NCBI RefSeq assembly: GCF_041146395.1
Contig: NC_091009.1
Span: 1,472,501-1,536,500 of the forward strand
Length of the DNA stretch: 64,000 nt
Source: Eulemur rufifrons
Lineage: Eukaryota > Chordata > Mammalia > Primates > Lemuridae
Reading direction: 5' to 3'
The notes under the pieces are model-generated. The model ran no database searches. It saw nothing but the letters and a program-made list of their open reading frames with translations, and had not been told where the DNA came from. Shown in pieces: positions 11,997-24,721 of this stretch. The position numbers were made by a program, and so were the translations under genes. How positions within the stretch are numbered: position 1 is the first letter of the stretch; each line of letters opens with the position of its first letter.

Positions 11997-12889
11997 ACGG
12001 ATATAAATATGCTGAGGCATAGCTGACTTGTTGATGCCTATTTTTGTTAGTGGAGACTGACAAGAAGACATTCTTCTAAGTATCATCCCACCATCATTTT
12101 TCCATTGCGTAAAAATGGAGGGAAATTTTGCAAGTTAGTATTATAATTAGATGTTGGGTACGTATTTTTTTTTCTTTTTTTGTGGGGTAGGAGTGGATGG
12201 GCGTTTCAGGCCCTCTGTTAGTTCGCTGGTTTTCTTTTATTATCCCCAGAGAGGACAAGTGGGCATGTGTTTGGCAGGTGAAAAGTGTGGATTCTATTTC
12301 AGAGAATTAAACAGGATCCACATGGTCATCCCATTCCTTTAAGAATCCTTTGCTTCATCAGCTGGGAATCCACCATGGTTCTATATACTCCTCTATGCGT
12401 TGGCACAGGTAACTGGCGTGTTCCAAGAAGTATGCCGCAGAGCTTTTCAATTAACCAGTACGTTGAAAATTATTTGCAGGTTTTCAGCATTTCACCCTAA
12501 TTGTAATAACGTTTGTATGTGCCTCCTGAAACCCAAGATGGCTGCCACGGACATAACTATGCTGAGGTGTAGCCGACTTGGTGTTGCCTATTTTTGTCAG
12601 CGGACACTAACAAGAATCCATTCTAAGTATAAGCCCACCGTCATTTTTCCATTGTTAAAAAATGCAGGGAAATTTTGCAAGTTAGCTTTATAATTAGTAG
12701 CTGGAGGGTACGTTTTTTTTTTTTTTTTTCCGTCGGGTCGGTGTCAATGGGGGGGTCAGGCCCTCTATAAATTTGCTGGTTTGTTTTTATTATCCCCAGA
12801 GAGGGGAAGTCGGCATTTGATGGCAGCTGAAAAGTGCGGATACTCTTTCAGAGAATTAAACAGCATTCGCATGGTCATCCCGTTCCTTT

Positions 12890-12898
12890 AAGAATCCT
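12890..12898. repeat. Alu target-site duplication, left
   Basis: aagaatcct precedes the Alu. The same bases follow its A tail at 13249-13257, the first ones merging with the tail. The sequence is part of the normal satellite unit. Confidence 0.75.
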
Positions 12899-13221
12899 GG
12901 AAGGGCGCGGTGGCTCACGCCTGTAATCCTAGCACTCTGGGAGGCCGAGGCGGGTGGATCGCTCGAGGTCAGGAGTTCGAGACCAGCCTGAGCAAGAGCG
13001 AGACCCCGTCTCTACTAAAAATAGAAAGACATTATATGGACAACTAAAAATCTATATAGAAAAAATTAGCCGGGCATAGTGGCGCATGCCTGTAGTCCCA
13101 GCTACTCGGGAGGCTGAGGCAGTAGGATCGTTTAAGCCGAGGAGTCTGAGGTTGCTGTGAACTAAGCTGACGCCACGGCACTCACTCTAGCCTGGGCAAC
13201 AAATTGAGACTCTGTCTCAAC

Positions 13222-13250
<29 letters not shown>
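12899..13250 (+). mobile_element. Alu SINE, lemur-type
   Basis: This is a dimeric Alu starting ggaagggcgcggtggctcac and ending in a run of about 29 adenines. The left arm has box A/B-type promoter sequence (tggctcacgcctgtaatcc; ggttcgag-like gagttcgag). The linker carries an A/T-rich segment with ttatatggacaacta, followed by the right arm from aattagccgggc. The linker form is the one I associate with Malagasy lemur Alu copies. The element is flanked by aagaatcct on both sides and is little diverged, so it entered the satellite fairly recently. Confidence 0.95.
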
Positions 13251-13252
<2 letters not shown>

Positions 13253-16200
13253 ATCCTTTGCTTCATCAGCTGGGAATCCACCATGGTTCTATATACTCCT
13301 CTATGCGTGGGCACAGGTACCTGGCTTGTTCCAAGAAGTATGCCGCAGAGCTTTTCAATTAACCAGTACGTTGAAAATTATTTGCAGGTTTTCAGCGTTT
13401 CACCATAATTGTGATAAGGTTTGTATGTGCCTGCTGAAACCAAAGATGGCTGCCACGGACATACTATGCTGAGGCGTAGCTCACTTGGTGTTTCCTATTT
13501 TTGTCAGTGGAGACTGACAAGAAGCCATTCTTCTAAGTATCATCCCACCATGATTTTTCCATTGTTTAAAAATGCAGGGAAATTGTGCAAGTTAGCATTA
13601 TAATTAGTAGCTGGAGGGTACTATTTTTTTTTTTTGTGGTGTCGGTGTGGATGGGGGTGCAAGGCCCTCTAGATGTTCGCTGGTTTGTTTTTATTATCCC
13701 CAGAGAGGAGAAGTGGGCATGTTGTTGGCAGGTGAAAAGTGCGGATTCTGTTTCAAAGAATTAAACAGGATCCGCATGGTCATCCGCTTCCTTTAAGAAT
13801 CCTTTGCTTCATCAGCTGGGAAACCACCATGGTTCTATATACTCCCGTATGGGTGGGCACAGGTGACTGGCTTGTTCCAAGAAGTATGCCACAGAGGTTT
13901 TCAAATAAAAAGTACATTGAAAATTATTTGCAGGTGTTCAGCGTTTCATCATAATTGCGACAACGTTTGTATGTGCCTTGAAACCCAAGATGGCTGCCAC
14001 AGACATAACTATGCCGAGGCGTAGCTGACTTGGTTTTGCCGATTTTTGTTAGCGGAGACTGACAAGAAGCCATTCTTATAAGTATCATGCCGCCATCATT
14101 TTTCAGTTGGTTAAAAATGAAGGGAAAATTAGGAACTTAGCATTATAATTAGTAGCTGGAGGGTACCGTTTTTTTGTGTGTGTGGTCGATGTGGATGGGG
14201 GGCGTCAGGCCCTCTGTCAGTTCTCTGGTTAGTTTTTATTATCCCCAGAGAGGAGAAGTGGGCATGTGTTTGGCAGGTGAAAAGGGCGTATTCTGTTTCA
14301 GAGAATTAACGATGATCCCCATGGTCATCCCGTTCCTTTAATAATCCTTAACTTCATCAGCTGGAAATCCACCATGGTTCTATATACTCCTTTTTGCGTG
14401 GGAACAGGTAACTGGCTTGTTCCAAGAAGTATGCCGCAGAGCTTTTCAATTAACCACTACGTTGAAAATTATTTGCAGGTGTTCAGCGTTTCACCATAAT
14501 TGTGATAACGTTTGTTTGTGCCTCCTGAAACCCAAGATGGCTGCCACGAACATAACTATGCTGAGGCGTAGCTGACTTGGTTTTGCCTATTTTTGTTAGT
14601 GGAGACTGACAAGAATCCATTCTTCTAAGTATCATCTCACCACCATTTTTCCATTGTTTAAAAATACAGGAAAATTTTGCAAGTTAGCACTATAATTAGT
14701 AGCTGGAGGCTACGGTGTTTTTTTTTTTTTTCCCGTGGGGTCGGTGTGGATGTGTTGGTCAGGCCCTCTGTCAGTTCGCTGGTTTGTTTTTATTATCCCC
14801 AGAGAGGAGAAGTGGGTATTAGTATGGCAGGTGAAAACTGCGGATCTGTTTCAGAGAATTAAACAGGATCCGCATGGTAATCCCGTTCCTTTAAGAATCC
14901 TTTGCTTCATGAGCTGGGAATCCACCATGGTTCTATATACTTCTCTATGCGTGGGCACAGGAAACTGGCTTGTTCCAAGAAGTATGCCTCAGAGCTTTAC
15001 AATTAACCAGTATGTTGAAAATCCTTTGCAGGTTTTCAGCGTTTCACCATAATTGTGATAACGTGTCTATGTGCCTACTGAAACCCAATATGGCTGCCAA
15101 GGACATAAGTATGCTGAGGCGTAGCTGACTTGGCGTTGCCTATTTTTGTTAGTGGAGACTGACAAGAAGCCATTCTTCTAAGTATCATCCCACCACCATT
15201 TTTCCATTGTTTAAAAATGCAGGGAAATTTTGCAAGTTAGCATTATAATTAGTAGCTGGAGGGTACTTTTTTTTTTTTTGTGGGGTCAGTGTGGATGGGT
15301 TGGTCAGGCCATCTGTCAATTCACTGGTTTGTTTTTATTATCCCCAGAGAGGAGAAGTGGGCATGTGTTTGTCAGGGGAAAAGGGCGGATTCTGTTTCAG
15401 AGAATTAAACAGGATCCGCATGGTCATCTCATTCCTTTAAGAATCCTTTGCTTCATCAGCTGGGATTCCACCATGTTTCTATATACTCCTCTTTGCGTGG
15501 GAACAGGTAACTGGCTTGTTCCAAGAAGTATGCTGGAGAGTTTTCAAATTAACCAGTACGTTGAAAATTATTTGCAGGTTTTCAGCGTTTCACCATAATT
15601 TTGATAACGTTTGTATGTGCCTCCTGAAACCCAAGAAGGCTGCGACGGACATAACTATGCTGAGGAGTAGCTGACTTGGTGTTGCCTATTTTTGTTAGTG
15701 GAGACAGACAAGAAGCCATTCTTCTAAGTATCATCCCACCACCATTTTTCCATTGTTTTAAAATGCAGGGAAATTTTGCAAGTTAGCATTATAATTAGTA
15801 GCTGGAGGGCACGGTTTTTTTTTGTGTGTGGTCGATGTGCATGGGGGGGGGTCAGGCCCTCTGTCAGTTCGCTGGTTAGTTTTTATTATCCCCAGAGAGG
15901 AGAAGTGGGCATGTGTTTGGCAGGTTAAAAGGGCGGATTCTGTTTCAGAGAATTAACGATGATCCCCATGGTCATCCCGTTCCTTTAATAATCCTTAACT
16001 TCATCAGTTGGAAATCCCCCATGGTTCTATATACACCTCTTTGCGTGGGAACAAGTAACTGGCTTGTTCCAAGAAGTATGTCGCAGAGCTTTTCAATTAA
16101 CCACTACGTTGAAAATTATTTGCAGGTGTTCAGCGTTTCACCATAATTGTGATAACGTTTGTTTGTGCCTCCTGAAACCCAAGAAGGCTGCGACGGACAT

Positions 16201-19200
16201 AACTATGCTGCGGAGTAGCTGACTTGGTGTTGCCTATTTTTGTTAGTGGAGACTGACAAGAATCCATTCTTCTAAGTATCATCCCACCACCATTTTTCCA
16301 TTGTTTTAAAATGCAGGGAAATTTTGCAAGTTAGTATTATAATTAGTAGCTGGAGGGTACTTTTTTTTTTTGTGGGGTCGGTGTGGATGGGGGTGCAAGG
16401 CCCTCTAGATGTTCGCTTGTTTGTTTTTATTATCCCCAGAGAGGAGAAGGGGCATGTTGTTGGCAGGTGAAAAGTGCGGATTCTGTTTCAAAGAATTAAA
16501 CAGGATCCGCATGGTCATCCGCTTCCTTTAAGAATCCTTTGCTTCATCAGCTGGGAAACCACCATGGTTCTATATACTCCCGTATGGGTGGGCACAGGTT
16601 ACTGGCTTGTTCCAAGAAGTATGTCACAGAGCTTTTCAAATAAAAAGTACATTGAAAATTATTTGCAGGTGTTCAGCGTTTCATCATAATTTCGACAACG
16701 TTTGTATGTGCCTTGAAACCCAAGTTGGCTTCCACAGACATAACTATGCTGAGGCGTAGCTGACTTGCTTTTTCCGATTTTTGTTAGTGGAGACTGACAA
16801 GAAGCCATTCTTCAAAGTATCATGCCGCCATCATTTTTCCGTTGGTTAAAAATTAAGGGAAATTTTGGAAGTTAGTATTATAATTAGTAGCTGGAGGGTA
16901 CGGTTTTTTTTGTGTGTGTGGTCGATGTGGATGGGGGGGTCAGGCCCTGTGTCAGTTAGCTGGTTAGTTTTTATTATCCCCAGAGAGGAGAAGTGGGCAT
17001 GTGTTTGGCAGGTGAAAAGGGCGTATTCTGTTTCAGAGAATTAACGATGATCCCCATGCCTATCCCGTTTCTTTAATAATCCTTTACTTCATCAGCTGGA
17101 AATCCACCATGGTTCTATATACTCCTCTTTGCGTGGGAACAGGTAACTGGCTTGTTCCAAGAAGTATGCCGCAGAGCTTTTCAATTAACCACTACGTTGA
17201 AAATTATTTGCAGGTGTTCAGCGTTTCACCATAATTGTGATAACGTTTGTTTGTGCCTCCTGAAACCCAAGGTGGCTGCCACGAACATAAGGATGCTGAG
17301 GCGTAGCTGACTTGGTTTTGCCTATTTTTGTTAGTGGAGACTGACAAGAATCCATTCTTCTAAGTATCATCTCACCATCATTTTTCCATTGTTTAAAAAT
17401 GCAGGAAAATTTTGAAAGTTAGCATTATAATTAGTAGCTGGAGGGTACTTTTTTTTTTTGTGGGGTCAGTGTGGATGGGTTGGTCAGGCCATCTGTCAAT
17501 TCACTGGTTTGTTTTTATTATCCCCAGAGAGGAGAAGTGGGCATGTGTTTGGCAGGGGAAAAGGGCGCATTCTGTTTCAGAGAATTAAACAGGATCCGCA
17601 TGGTCATCTCATTCCTTTAAGAATCCTTTGCTTCATCAGCTGGGATTCCACCATGTTTGTATATACTCCTCTATGCGTGGGCACAGGTACCTGGCTTGTT
17701 CCAAGAAGTATGCCGCAGAGCTTTTCAATTAACCACTACGTTGAAAATTATTTGCAGGTTTTCAGCGTTTCACCATAATTTTGATAACGTTTGTATGTGC
17801 CTCCTGAAACCCAAGAAGGCTGCGACGGACATAACTATGATGAGGAGTAGCTGACTTGGTGTTGCCTATTTTTGTTAGTGGAGACAGACAAGAAGCCATT
17901 CTTCTAAGTATCATCCCACCACCATTTTTCCATTGTTTTAAAATGCAGGGAAATTTTGCAAGTTAGCATTATAATTAGTAGCTGGAGGGTACGGTTTTTT
18001 TGTGTGTGTGGTCGATGTGGATGGGGGGGTCAGGCCCTCTGTCAGTTCGCTGGTTTGTTTTTTTTTATCCCCAGAGAGGAGAAGTGGGCATGTGTTTGGC
18101 AGGTGAAAAGGGCGGATTCTGTTTCAGAGAATTAACGATGATCCCCATGCTCATCCCGTTCCTTTAATAATCCTTTACTTCATCAGCTGGAAATCCACCA
18201 TGGTTCTATATACTCCTCTTTGCGTGGGAACAGGTAACTGGCTTGTTCCAAGAAGTATGCCGCAGAGCTTTTCAATTAACCACTACGTTGAAAATTATTT
18301 GCAGGTGTTCAGCGTTTCACCATAATTGTGATAACGTTTGTTTGTGCTTCCTGAAACCCAAGAAGGCTGCGACAGACATAACTATGCTGAGGAGTAGCTG
18401 ACTTGGTGTTGCCTATTTTTGTTAGTGGAGACTGACAAGAAGCCATTCTTCTAAGTATCATCCCACCACCATTTTTCCATTGTTTTAAAATGCAGGGAAA
18501 TTTTGCCAGTTAGCATTATAATTAGTAGCTGGAGGGTACGGTTTTTTTTGTGTGTGTGGTCGATGTGGAAGGGGGGGGGTCAGGCCCTCTGTCAGTTCGC
18601 TGGTTAGTTTTTATCATCCCCAGAGAGGAGAAGTGGGCATGTGTTTGGCAGGTGAAAAGGGCGGATTCTTTTTCAGAGAAATAAACAGTATCCGCATGGT
18701 CATCTCATTCCTTTAAGAATCCTTTGCTTCATGAGCTGAGATTCCACCATGTTTCTATATACTCCTCTATGCGTCGGCACAGGTACCTGGCTTGTTCCAA
18801 GAAGTATGCTGGAGAGTTTTCAAATTAACCAGTACGTTGAAAATTATTTGCAGGTTTTCATAGTTTCATTATAATTTTGATAACGTTTGTATGTGCCTCC
18901 TGAAACCCAAGAAGGCTGCGACGGACATAACTATGCTGAGGAGTAGCTGACTTGGTGTTGCCTATTTTTGTTAGTGGAGACAGACAAGAAGCCATTCTTC
19001 TAAGTATCATCCCACCACCATTTTACCATTGTTTTAAAATGCAGGGAAATTTTGCAAGTTAGCATTATAATTAGTAGCTGGAGGGTACGGTTTTTTTTTT
19101 GTGTGTGGTCGATGTGAATGGGGGGTCAGGCCCTCTGTCAGTTCGCTGGTTAGTTTTTATTATCCCCAGAGTGGAGAAGTGGGCATGTGTTTGGCAGGTG

Positions 19201-22200
19201 AAAAGGGCGGATTCTGTTTCAGAGAATTAACGATGATCCCCATGGTCATCCCGTTCCTTTAATAATCCTTTACTTCATCAGCTGGAAATCCACCATGGTT
19301 CTATATACTCCTCTTTGCGTGGGAACAGGTACCTGGCTTGTTCCAAGAAGTATGCCTCAGAGCTTTTCAATTAACCAGTACGTTGAAAATTATTTGCAGG
19401 TGTTCAGCGTTTCACCATAATTGTGATAACGTTTGTTTGTGCCTCCTGAAACCCAAGAAGGCTGCGATGGACATAACTATGCTGAGGAGTAGCTGACTTG
19501 GTTTTGCCTATTTTTGTTAGTGGAGACTGACAAGAATCCATTCTTCTAAGTATCATCTCACCATCATTTTTCCATTGTTTTAAAATGCAGGGAAATTTTG
19601 CAAGTTAGCATTATAATTAGTAGTTGGAGGGTACTGTTCATTTTTTTTTGGGTGTTCGATTTGGATGGGGGGGTCAGGCCCTCTGTCAGTTCGCTGGTTA
19701 GTTTTTATTATCCCTAGAGAGGATAAGTGGGCATGTGTTTGGCAGGTGAAAAGGGCGGATTCCGTTTCAGAGAATTAACGATGATCCCCAAGGTCATCCC
19801 GTTCCTTTAATAATCCTTTACTTCATCAGCTGGAAATCCACCATGGTTCTATATACTCCTCTTTGCGTGGGAACAGGTAACTGGCTTGTTCCAAGAAGTA
19901 TGCCGCAGAGCTTTTCAATTAACCACTACGTTGAAAATTATTTGCAGGTGTTCAGCGTTTCACCATAATTGTGATAACGTTTGTTTGTGCCTCCTGAAAC
20001 CCAAGATGGCTGCCACGAACATAACTATGCTGAGGCGTAGCTGACTTGGTTTTGGCTATTTTTGTTAGTGGAGACTGACAAGAATCCATTCTTCTAAGTA
20101 TCATCTCACCATCATTTTTCCATTGTTTAAAAATGCAGGAAAATTTTGCAAGTTAGCATTATAATTAGTAGCTGGAGGCTACGGTGTTTTTTTTTTTTTT
20201 TTCCTGTGGGGTCGGTGTGTATGTGTTGGTCAGGCCCTCTGTCAGTTCGCTGGTTTGTTTTTATTATCCGCAGAGAGGAGAAGTGGGTATTAGTATGGCA
20301 GGTGAAAACTGCGGATCTGTTTCAGAGAATTAAACAGGATCCGCATGGTAATCCCGTTCCTTTAAGAATCCTTTGCTTCATGAGCTGGGAATCCACCATG
20401 GTTCTATATACTTCTCTATGCGTGGGCAGAGGAAACTGGCTTGTTTCAAGAAGTATGCCTCAGAGATTTTCAATGAACCAGTATGTTGAAAATCCTTTGC
20501 AGGTTTTCAGCGTTTCATCATAATTGTGATAACGTGTGTATTTGCCTACTGAAACCAAATATGGCTGCTATGGACATAACTATGCCGAGGCGTAGCTGAC
20601 TTGGCGTTGCCTATTTTTGTTAGTGGAGACAGACAAGAAGCCATTCTTCTAAGTATCATCCCACCATCATTTCTCCATTGTTTTAAAAGGCAGGGAAATT
20701 TTGCAAATTGGCATTATAATTAGTAGCTAGAGGGTACTTTTTTTTTTTTGTGGGGTCGGTCAGGATGGGTGTTGAGGCCCTCTGTCAGATCGCTGGTTTG
20801 TTTTTATTATCCCCAGAGAAGAGTAGTGGGCATGTGTTTGGCAGTTGAAAAGTGCGGATTCTGTTTCAGAGAATTAAACAGGATCCGCATGGTCATCTCA
20901 TTCCTTTAAGAATCTTTTGCTTCATCAGCTGGGATTCCACCATGTTTCTATATACTCCTCTATGTGTGGGCACAGATACCTGGCTTGTTCCAAGAAGTAC
21001 GTTGAAAATTATTTGCAGGTTTTCAGCGTTTCACCATAATTTTGATAACGTTTGTATGTGCCTCCTGAAACCCAAGAAGGCTGCGACGGACATAACTATG
21101 CTGAGGCGTAGCTGACTTGGCGTTGCCTATTTTTGTTAGTGGAGACAGACAAGAAGCCATTCTTCTAAGTATCATCCCACCACCATTTTTCCATTGTTTT
21201 AAAATGCAGGGAAATTTTGCAAGTTAGCATTATAATTAGTAGCTGGAGGGTACGGTTTTTTTTTTTGTGTGGTCGATGTGGATGGCGGGGTCAGGCCTTT
21301 TGTCAGTTCGCTGGTTAGTTTTTATTATCCTCAGAGAGGAGAAGTGGGCAAGTGTTTGGCATGTGAAAAGGGCGGATTCTGTTTCAGAGAATTAACGATG
21401 ATCCCCATGGTCATCCCGTTCCTTTAATAATCCTTTACTTCATCAGCTGGAAATCCACCATGGTTTATATACTCCTCTTTGCGTGGGCACAGGTACCTGG
21501 CTTGTTCCAAGAAGTATGCTGGAGAGTTTTCAAATTAACCAGTACGTTCAAAATTATTTGCAGGTTTTCAGCGTTTCACCATAATTTTGATAACGTTTGT
21601 AAGTGCCTCCTGAAACCCAAGAAGGCTGCGAGGGACATAACTATGCTGAGGCGTAGCTGACTTGGTGTTGCCTATTTTTGTTAGTGGAGACAGACAACAA
21701 ACCATTCTTCTAAGTATCATCCCACCACCATTTTTCCATTGTTTTAAAAGGCAGGGAAATTTTGCAAGTTAGCATTATAATTAGTAGCTGGAGGGTACGG
21801 GTTTTTTTTGTGTGTGGTCGATGTGGATGGGTGGGTGAGGCCCTCTGTCAGTTCGCTGGTTAGTTTTTATTATCCCCAGAGAGGAGAAGTGGGCATGTGT
21901 TTGGCAGGTTAAAATTTCGGATTCTGTTTCAGAGAATGAAACAGGATCCGCATGCTCATCCCGTTCCTTTAGGAAACTTTTGCTTCATCAGCTGGGAATC
22001 CACCATGGTTCTATATACTCCTCTATGTGTGGGCACAGGTAACTGGCTTGTTCCAAGAAGTATGCCGCAGAGCTTTTCAATTAACCAGTATGTTGAAAAT
22101 CCTTTGCAGGTTTTCAGCGTTTCACCATAATTGTGATAAAGTGTGTATGTGTCTCCTGAAACCCAATATGGCTGCCAAGGACATAAGTATGCTGAGGCGT

Positions 22201-22491
22201 AGCTGACTTCGTGTTGCCGATTTTTGTTATTGGAGACTGACAAGAAGCCATTCTTCTAAGTATCATCCCACCATCATTTTTCCATTGTTTAAAAATGCAG
22301 GAAAATTTTGCAAGTTAGCATTATAATTAGTAGCTGGAGGCTACGGTGTTTTTTTTTTTTTTCCTGTTGGGTCGGTGTGTATGTGTTGGTCAGGCCCTGT
22401 GTCAGTTCGCTGGTTTGTTTTTATTATCCCCAGAGAGGAGAAATGGGTATTAGTATGGCAGGTGAAAACTGCGGATCTGTTTCAGAGAATT

Positions 22492-24031
22492 AGAGTGGGT
22501 TCCCAGCGACCATCACAGACACCTAACTTTGCCTCCTAGGGCATACAGGGCCCGTGCCCTAAGCATAAACCCTACGCCTCACCCATATGCCTAACTCACA
22601 ACATAACACCTAACCCTGATCCTACTGCTCACCTTAACAGGTAAACCTCACTATAACCCTAACTTTAACCCCATATCTTAACGTTAATGCATGACACCCT
22701 GAGAACAAGCCCTATACCGTCATTATAACCCTAACTCCTAGCTATAACCGTAACACCTAATCCCTAATTCTGAAACGCCAACCCTAACCTTAACCCGACC
22801 AACAACACTAACACTAACCCTAACCCCTTACCCTAACCCTACGCCTAAAAGTAACCCTAACCGTTGATCCTTCGTCATAACCCCTAACCTTAACCCTAAC
22901 CCTTAACCCTATTCCCAATCCTAACCATTAAACAGAACCCTAACTCTTAACCCTAACCCTAACCTTTACCCTAATGCCTAGAGATCTAACCCCAACACTG
23001 ACCTACAGTTAACACTAACCCCAACCCCTAATGATAACCTTAAACCTGAACCAAGCTCCTAACCCTTAACCCTAACACTATCCCTAATCCCTAAGCCTAA
23101 TCCCAACTGTTAAACCTCTAACCCTCACCCTGAATCCTAACCCTATCCCTTAACCCTAACCCCTAACCCTAACGCTAACTCCAACCCTAAACCTTACCCT
23201 GGCCCCCTAACCCAGACTTAACACCTTACCCCTAACACTAACTCTAACCCTAACCACTAATCCCTAGCACCTAACCCTGACTCGAAACCTAACCCCTAAC
23301 ACGAAAAACCCTAACCCCAACCCCAACCCTAATTCTCACACTACTTCCATTCCCAGAGTGAAGCAAGCCTACAATACAGCCATGCCATGTGTGAGATGAG
23401 GCTCCGCCTGAGTCCTGCATGGAGGTCCTGTCCCAAGGCCCAGGGAATGATGTTGTGCTTTCGTGGTGACTCCGACCGCACCCCTCTCACCGTAGATTAA
23501 CCAGGTCCTGTGCCCTTAAACTGACCGCTAAAGCTAAGCCCTACCACCAACGCTAACCCCTGACCCTGAACCTAAGCCCTGAGCCTAAAGCCCAACATGA
23601 ACTCTAGACCCTTACCCTAAACCTAATCCCTAACCCTAATGCTAACCCCTAAACCCAACCCTAACCGTGAACAGTAAACCTAACCCTAACCCCTAACACA
23701 AACCATAGCACATAACTCTAACCCTAAATCTAACCCTAAGCCTAACCGTAAACCCTAACACTTAACCTTAACCCTAAGCGTTAACTCTCACGCTAACCTT
23801 TATCTTAACCCTAATCCTAATCTTCAACCCTAAACCTAACACTTAACCCTAAACGTCTACCAAACCCTAACCCCTCATCTTAACCCTAACCGTAAACCTC
23901 AACCCTAAACCGAACTGTAACCGTTAAATCTAAGAGTAACCTTTAACCCTAACCCTAATCCCTAACCTTAAGCCCTCACCCTAACACTAAATTTCATCCT
24001 TAACCCTAACCATAACCCTAACCCTAAATCT
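22492..24031 (+). repeat. Telomere-derived cassette P, left-truncated
   Basis: It begins inside a type 1 spacer (gagtgggttcccagcgacc) and contains a type 2 spacer at about 23332-23535. The left part of the cassette is missing, replaced by the satellite 1 border. Confidence 0.8.
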
Positions 24032-24721
24032 AATTCTCAGACTTCTTGCTTTCTTAGAGTTTAGAAAGCCTGCAATCCTCCCACGCCATGCGTGAAAGGA
24101 GGCTCTTCCACAGTGTCCTGCATGAAACCCAGAGGCCCATACACTGCGTGCGGTAGAGTGGGTTCCCAGCGACCATCACAGACACCTACCTTTGCCTCCT
24201 AGGGCATACAGGGCCCGTGCCCTAAGCATAAACCCTACGCCTCACCCATATGCGTAACCCACAACATGACACCTAACCCTGATCCTACTGCTCACCTTAA
24301 CAGGTAAACCTCACCATAACCCTACCTTTAACCCCATATCTTAACGTTAATGCATGACACCCTGAGAACAAGCCCTATACCGTCATTATAACCCTACCTC
24401 CTAGCTATAACCGTAACACCTAATCCCTAATTCTGAAACGCCAACCCTAACCTTAACCCGACCAACAACACTAACACTAACCCTAACCCTAATCCTAACC
24501 CTAATCCTAATCTTCAACCCTAAACCTAACACTTAACCCTAAACGTCTACCAAACCCTAACCCCTCATCTTAACGCTAACCGTAAACCTCAACCCTAAAC
24601 CGAACTGTAACCGTTAAACCTAAGAGTAACCTTTAACCCTAACCCTAATCCCTAACCTTAAGCCCTCACCCTAACACTAAATTTCATCCTTAACCCTAAC
24701 CATAATCCTAACCCCAAATCT
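24032..24721 (+). repeat. Cassette P with an internal deletion of about 970 bp
   Basis: This type 1-to-type 1 interval is 690 bp instead of about 1660. After caacactaacactaaccc the sequence jumps to the taatcttcaaccc part, so the type 2 spacer and its flanks are gone. Deletion between telomere-like blocks would explain it. Confidence 0.75.

Larger units (their letters stand above)
6345..12335 (+). repeat. Satellite 1, subfamily A: about 11 units of about 545 bp
   Basis: The landmark gaatcctttgattcatcagc recurs at about 6345, 6898, 7430, 7977, 8525, 9075, 9610, 10162, 10707, 11235 and 11785, a period of about 530-553 bp. Each unit has a G-rich tract followed by ttttattatccccagagagg, a palindrome (shortened in some units), the ccaccatgg block and, in many units, an aagatggctgcc block. 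Units differ by scattered substitutions and small indels, so this part looks older than the B array. I do not recognise the family by name. Open frames of 60-85 codons recur in the same place because the unit recurs, and I do not consider them genes. Confidence 0.93.
12336..22491 (+). repeat. Satellite 1, subfamily B: about 18 units of about 545 bp
   Basis: Landmark positions are about 12336, 12886 (split by the Alu; resumes at 13250), 13790, 14333, 14885, 15432, 15978, 16523, 17067, 17613, 18160, 18705, 19252, 19803, 20356, 20898, 21418 and 21963. Diagnostic differences from subfamily A are tctatatactcctc after ccaccatgg, gggcacagg in place of gggcccagg, a T-rich run before the G-rich tract, and cagagaattaaacagg in the palindrome loop. 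Units are more alike than in A, and some distant units share private variants, which points to multi-unit amplification. The last unit stops at cagagaatta (22491), where telomere-derived sequence begins. Confidence 0.93.

Noticed and set aside
6345..22491. A D4Z4-like array encoding a DUX-type homeobox protein
   Set aside because: The YY1-like site invites the comparison, but no homeodomain or long conserved frame is present in the unit.
12151..22493. Repeated open frames of 60-125 codons (with WESTMVLYTPLC-like text) in satellite 1
   Set aside because: They occur at the same place in each unit, change frame with every indel, have no known domain, and many lack an ATG start. They are by-products of the repeat.
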